From Cyanobacteria bacterium UBA8803 (GTDB taxonomy: Bacteria; Cyanobacteriota; Cyanobacteriia; Cyanobacteriales; Coleofasciculaceae): DNA of 7,333 nt. The stretch is taken from NCBI GenBank assembly GCA_003505715.1, contig DNXU01000605.1, forward strand, positions 1 through 7,333. The letters are read 5' to 3'. Numbering within the stretch: the stretch's first letter is position 1; each line of letters opens with the position of its first letter. Below, in pieces: positions 5,775 to 7,333 of this stretch. The notes under the pieces are model-generated. The model had not been told where the DNA came from. It did not search any database and saw only the letters and a program-made list of their open reading frames with translations. A program made the position numbers and the translations under genes.

Positions 5775-5949
5775 CCTAATCTTAAGAATTACGATAGTTT
5801 CTCACAATTCATTTAGGCTGGCGATATCTCCTTCAGTTATTGGGAGCCATGGGTTCAGGTGGTAGTTAAGAAGTTAAAATTTGCTCTTCCATATTTGTGC
5901 TGACAATTCTATCAAATTGCACTTTTTGATACTTTTTAATAAGTTGATT

Positions 5950-6813
5950 ATGACCAAAGCAACCAAACCAGTTTCTAATCGTATTGCTCTAGTCTTCGAC
6001 TTTGATGACACTCTCGTGCCGGACACCTTTGACAACTTAGTCGAAAGCTGCGGCTTTGATTACAAAGTATTTCGCCAAAAGCGAGTTCAGCCATTAATTG
6101 ACAACGGCTGGGAGCCGATTCTGGCTAGATTTTACAGCCTAATTGAGGAATCAAAACGGCGCGAGCAGGGCAAAATTACTAAAGATTACCTGGCCAACTT
6201 TGGTAAAGAGTTAGCCCCCTTTGATGGCGTGGCTGAAATGTTCGATCACTTGCGCCAAAGTGCTAAAACAATTGTCCCAGATATCGAGGTAGAATTCTAC
6301 TTAATTACCTGCGGCATGGTAGAAATAGCTCGCCATACCTGTATTGCCCCTGAATTTACAGCCATGTGGGGGTGCGAATTTCATTACAACCAAGAGGGCG
6401 AAATTGAGTTCTTGAAACAGCTGGTTAGCCATACGGAGAAGACGCGCTATCTCTTTCACCTTGCTAAGGGTATCAATAACCCAAATCAAGACGGACAGAT
6501 GTTTGTTTATCGAGATGTCCCCTCAGAAGAACTGCACGTTCCCCTTACCAAAGTTATTTACGTCGGGGATGGAGCCTCGGATATTCCTTGCTTTTCTCTG
6601 ATGAATGAAGAAAACGGGGTGGCAATTGGTGTTTATAAAGGGAGTACCGTTCAAGATTGGAATCGCGAGGTTCAACTAAGTACCAGTCAGCGCGTGGCTA
6701 ATCTAGCTGAGGCTGATTATAGAGAAGATTCTGAGCTGATGCGATCGCTAACACTAGCTGTAGAGAGTATGTGTAAACAAATTGCCCTCTCGCAATTGAG
6801 CGTTGGCGAATAA
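5950..6813 (+). CDS. HAD-superfamily hydrolase (probable phosphatase)
   Basis: This is a 287-residue protein from the ATG at 5950. Motif I is VFDFDDTL, with nucleophile Asp17 and general acid Asp19. Motif II is the Thr of FYLIT (T120). Motif III is probably Lys164 or Lys173. Motif IV is GDGASD (206-211), with Mg2+-binding Asp207 and Asp211. The roughly 95-residue helical segment between motifs I and II fits a C1-type cap, as in phosphoserine-phosphatase-like enzymes, which suggests a small phosphorylated substrate. The substrate cannot be named. The reading frame is open from a TTG at 5881, but the extra 23 residues are not typical of the fold and the ATG begins just before the first strand. 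The ATG has no good Shine-Dalgarno, which is odd. The ASRT-like gene begins 79 bp after its stop with no evident terminator between, so cotranscription is possible. There is no signal peptide; it is predicted cytoplasmic. Confidence 0.9.
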   Translation: MTKATKPVSNRIALVFDFDDTLVPDTFDNLVESCGFDYKVFRQKRVQPLIDNGWEPILARFYSLIEESKRREQGKITKDYLANFGKELAPFDGVAEMFDHLRQSAKTIVPDIEVEFYLITCGMVEIARHTCIAPEFTAMWGCEFHYNQEGEIEFLKQLVSHTEKTRYLFHLAKGINNPNQDGQMFVYRDVPSEELHVPLTKVIYVGDGASDIPCFSLMNEENGVAIGVYKGSTVQDWNREVQLSTSQRVANLAEADYREDSELMRSLTLAVESMCKQIALSQLSVGE

Positions 6814-6857
6814 AAGTCCTGCTGTAGCGCCTAAATCAATTAGAAAATCTTCTGTTA

Positions 6858-6878
6858 CCTATTCCCTATTTCCTATTT
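6858..6878. repeat. Three CCTATTY heptads touching the ASRT ribosome site
   Basis: CCTATTC, CCTATTT and CCTATTT stand in perfect 7-bp register. The last unit ends one base before the AAGGAGG Shine-Dalgarno of the ASRT-like gene. Its placement makes it part of the leader of that message if the gene is cotranscribed with the HAD gene. Confidence 0.75.
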
Positions 6879-6879
6879 A

Positions 6880-6886
6880 AAGGAGG
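6880..6886 (+). promoter_or_regulatory. Strong Shine-Dalgarno that fixes the ASRT start
   Basis: AAGGAGG is fully complementary to the 16S rRNA tail. It lies 6 bases before the ATG at 6893. The in-frame TTG at 6887 directly follows it with no spacer, so TTG cannot be the start served by this site. Confidence 0.85.
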
Positions 6887-6892
6887 TTGCCG

Positions 6893-7273
6893 ATGAATAA
6901 ACCAATTGGACAAACGCGCTGGGCGATCGCAGAAGGGTATATTCCTGCTTACAGTAACGGGCCAGAACCTCAGTTCACAAGCCATGAAACGGCCTGTTTG
7001 CTCAATACTTCAGACCAAGACGCTCATGTTGAAATTATGATTTTCTTTAGCGATAAAGAACCTGTTGGCCCATACCGAGTTACCGTACCAGCACGGCGTA
7101 CTCTTCATCTCAGATTCAACGACTTAACCGATCCCGAACCGATTCCTCGCGATACAGATTATGCCAGCCTGTTCGAGTCAGACGTGCCGATTGTCGTGCA
7201 GCACACCCGTCTTGATTCTCGCCAGTCTGAGAATGCCCTCCTCACCACTATCGCTTATGCCAGCAACCATTAA
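6893..7273 (+). CDS. Sensory rhodopsin transducer (ASRT) family protein
   Basis: This 126-residue soluble protein closely matches, from memory, the transducer of Anabaena sensory rhodopsin. It shares the stretches WAIAEGYIP (10-18), NGPEPQF (22-28), DAHVEI (43-48), SDKEPVGPYR (53-62), VPARRT (65-70), RFNDL (74-78) and VVQHTRLDSRQ (101-111), and has a near identical length. In Anabaena the transducer is a cytoplasmic beta-rich tetramer encoded beside the rhodopsin; it has been reported to bind promoter DNA. Homologues also occur in organisms without such a rhodopsin. Here no seven-helix rhodopsin gene lies in the 6.9 kb to the left; the upstream neighbour is the HAD hydrolase. A rhodopsin gene could still lie beyond the right edge. 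Heptad repeats flank the gene on both sides. Confidence 0.93.
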   Translation: MNKPIGQTRWAIAEGYIPAYSNGPEPQFTSHETACLLNTSDQDAHVEIMIFFSDKEPVGPYRVTVPARRTLHLRFNDLTDPEPIPRDTDYASLFESDVPIVVQHTRLDSRQSENALLTTIAYASNH

Positions 7274-7278
7274 ATGAA

Positions 7279-7299
7279 GGGAACAGGGCATAGGAAACA
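7279..7299. repeat. Three degenerate GGGAACA-type heptads
   Basis: GGGAACA, GGGCATA and GGAAACA run in 7-bp register starting 5 bp after the ASRT stop codon. The tract is distinct from the TCACCCA repeat that follows it. No terminator-like stem with a T-tract is seen in this gap. Confidence 0.6.
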
Positions 7300-7309
7300 A
7301 GCAAAAGTT

Positions 7310-7333
7310 TTCCCAATCACCCATCACCCATCA
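7310..7333. repeat. Start of a second TCACCCA heptad array (cut by window edge)
   Basis: After a degenerate unit TTCCCAA (7310-7316), two TCACCCA units (7317-7330) and TCA run to the end of the window. Sequence and orientation are those of the array at 1-140, so the window is bracketed by direct copies of one repeat. Confidence 0.85.

Noticed and set aside
5900..5933. Promoter for the HAD gene (CTGACA and GATACT)
   Set aside because: The two hexamers are 22 bp apart, too far for a normal sigma-70-type promoter, and no better pair was found.
5881..5949. Upstream TTG start for the HAD hydrolase
   Set aside because: The added 23 residues include a hydrophobic stretch but precede a normal cytoplasmic HAD start. 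No Shine-Dalgarno supports the TTG, and the ATG at 5950 sits just before motif I.
6301..6489. 62-residue reading frame antisense to the HAD gene
   Set aside because: It is internal to a gene with all four HAD motifs and has no start signal or homology that I recognise.
6887..6892. TTG start for the ASRT-like protein
   Set aside because: It directly abuts the Shine-Dalgarno with no spacer, while the ATG at 6893 has a 6-base spacer and gives the family length.

Overview
The window looks like cyanobacterial chromosome. Six copies of the HIP1 octamer GCGATCGC (819, 1314, 2818, 3107, 6741, 6923) and several tracts of 7-bp tandem repeats between genes support this. So does a close relative of the Anabaena sensory rhodopsin transducer (ASRT) at the right end. 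The species cannot be named from this sequence.

Layout: three genes read leftward, then four read rightward, diverging from about 3775-4022. The left edge (1-140) is a perfectly phased array of twenty 7-bp units. Next, on the minus strand, come a geranylgeranyl-reductase-type flavoprotein (152-1279) and, 53 bp upstream of it in transcription, a DUF2600/YtpB-type large terpene synthase (1333-2445). These two look like a small terpenoid operon. Upstream of them on the same strand is an orphan membrane histidine kinase (2647-3774). To the right on the plus strand are a secreted protein of unknown function (4023-4688), a predicted lipoprotein made of two duplicated domains (4877-5728), a HAD-family hydrolase (5950-6813) and the ASRT-like protein (6893-7273). 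An intrinsic terminator at 5749-5774 separates the lipoprotein from the HAD/ASRT pair. The window ends in the same 7-bp repeat, in the same orientation as at its left edge.

The most notable points are these. (1) A cyclase/synthase plus prenyl-reductase pair suggests an uncharacterised long-chain terpenoid pathway in a cyanobacterium. (2) The ASRT homologue has no rhodopsin gene upstream of it here and instead follows a HAD phosphatase. (3) Every heptad tract differs in sequence but keeps the 7-bp period; the left array would form G-quadruplexes on the transcribed strand just after a stop codon, and another tract supplies the stop codon of the kinase. (4) Several strong dyads or hairpins occupy the leaders, including a 12-bp stem ending one base before the Shine-Dalgarno of the secreted-protein gene. 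No RNA gene, transposase or CRISPR array was seen. No stretch over 300 bp lacks a gene.
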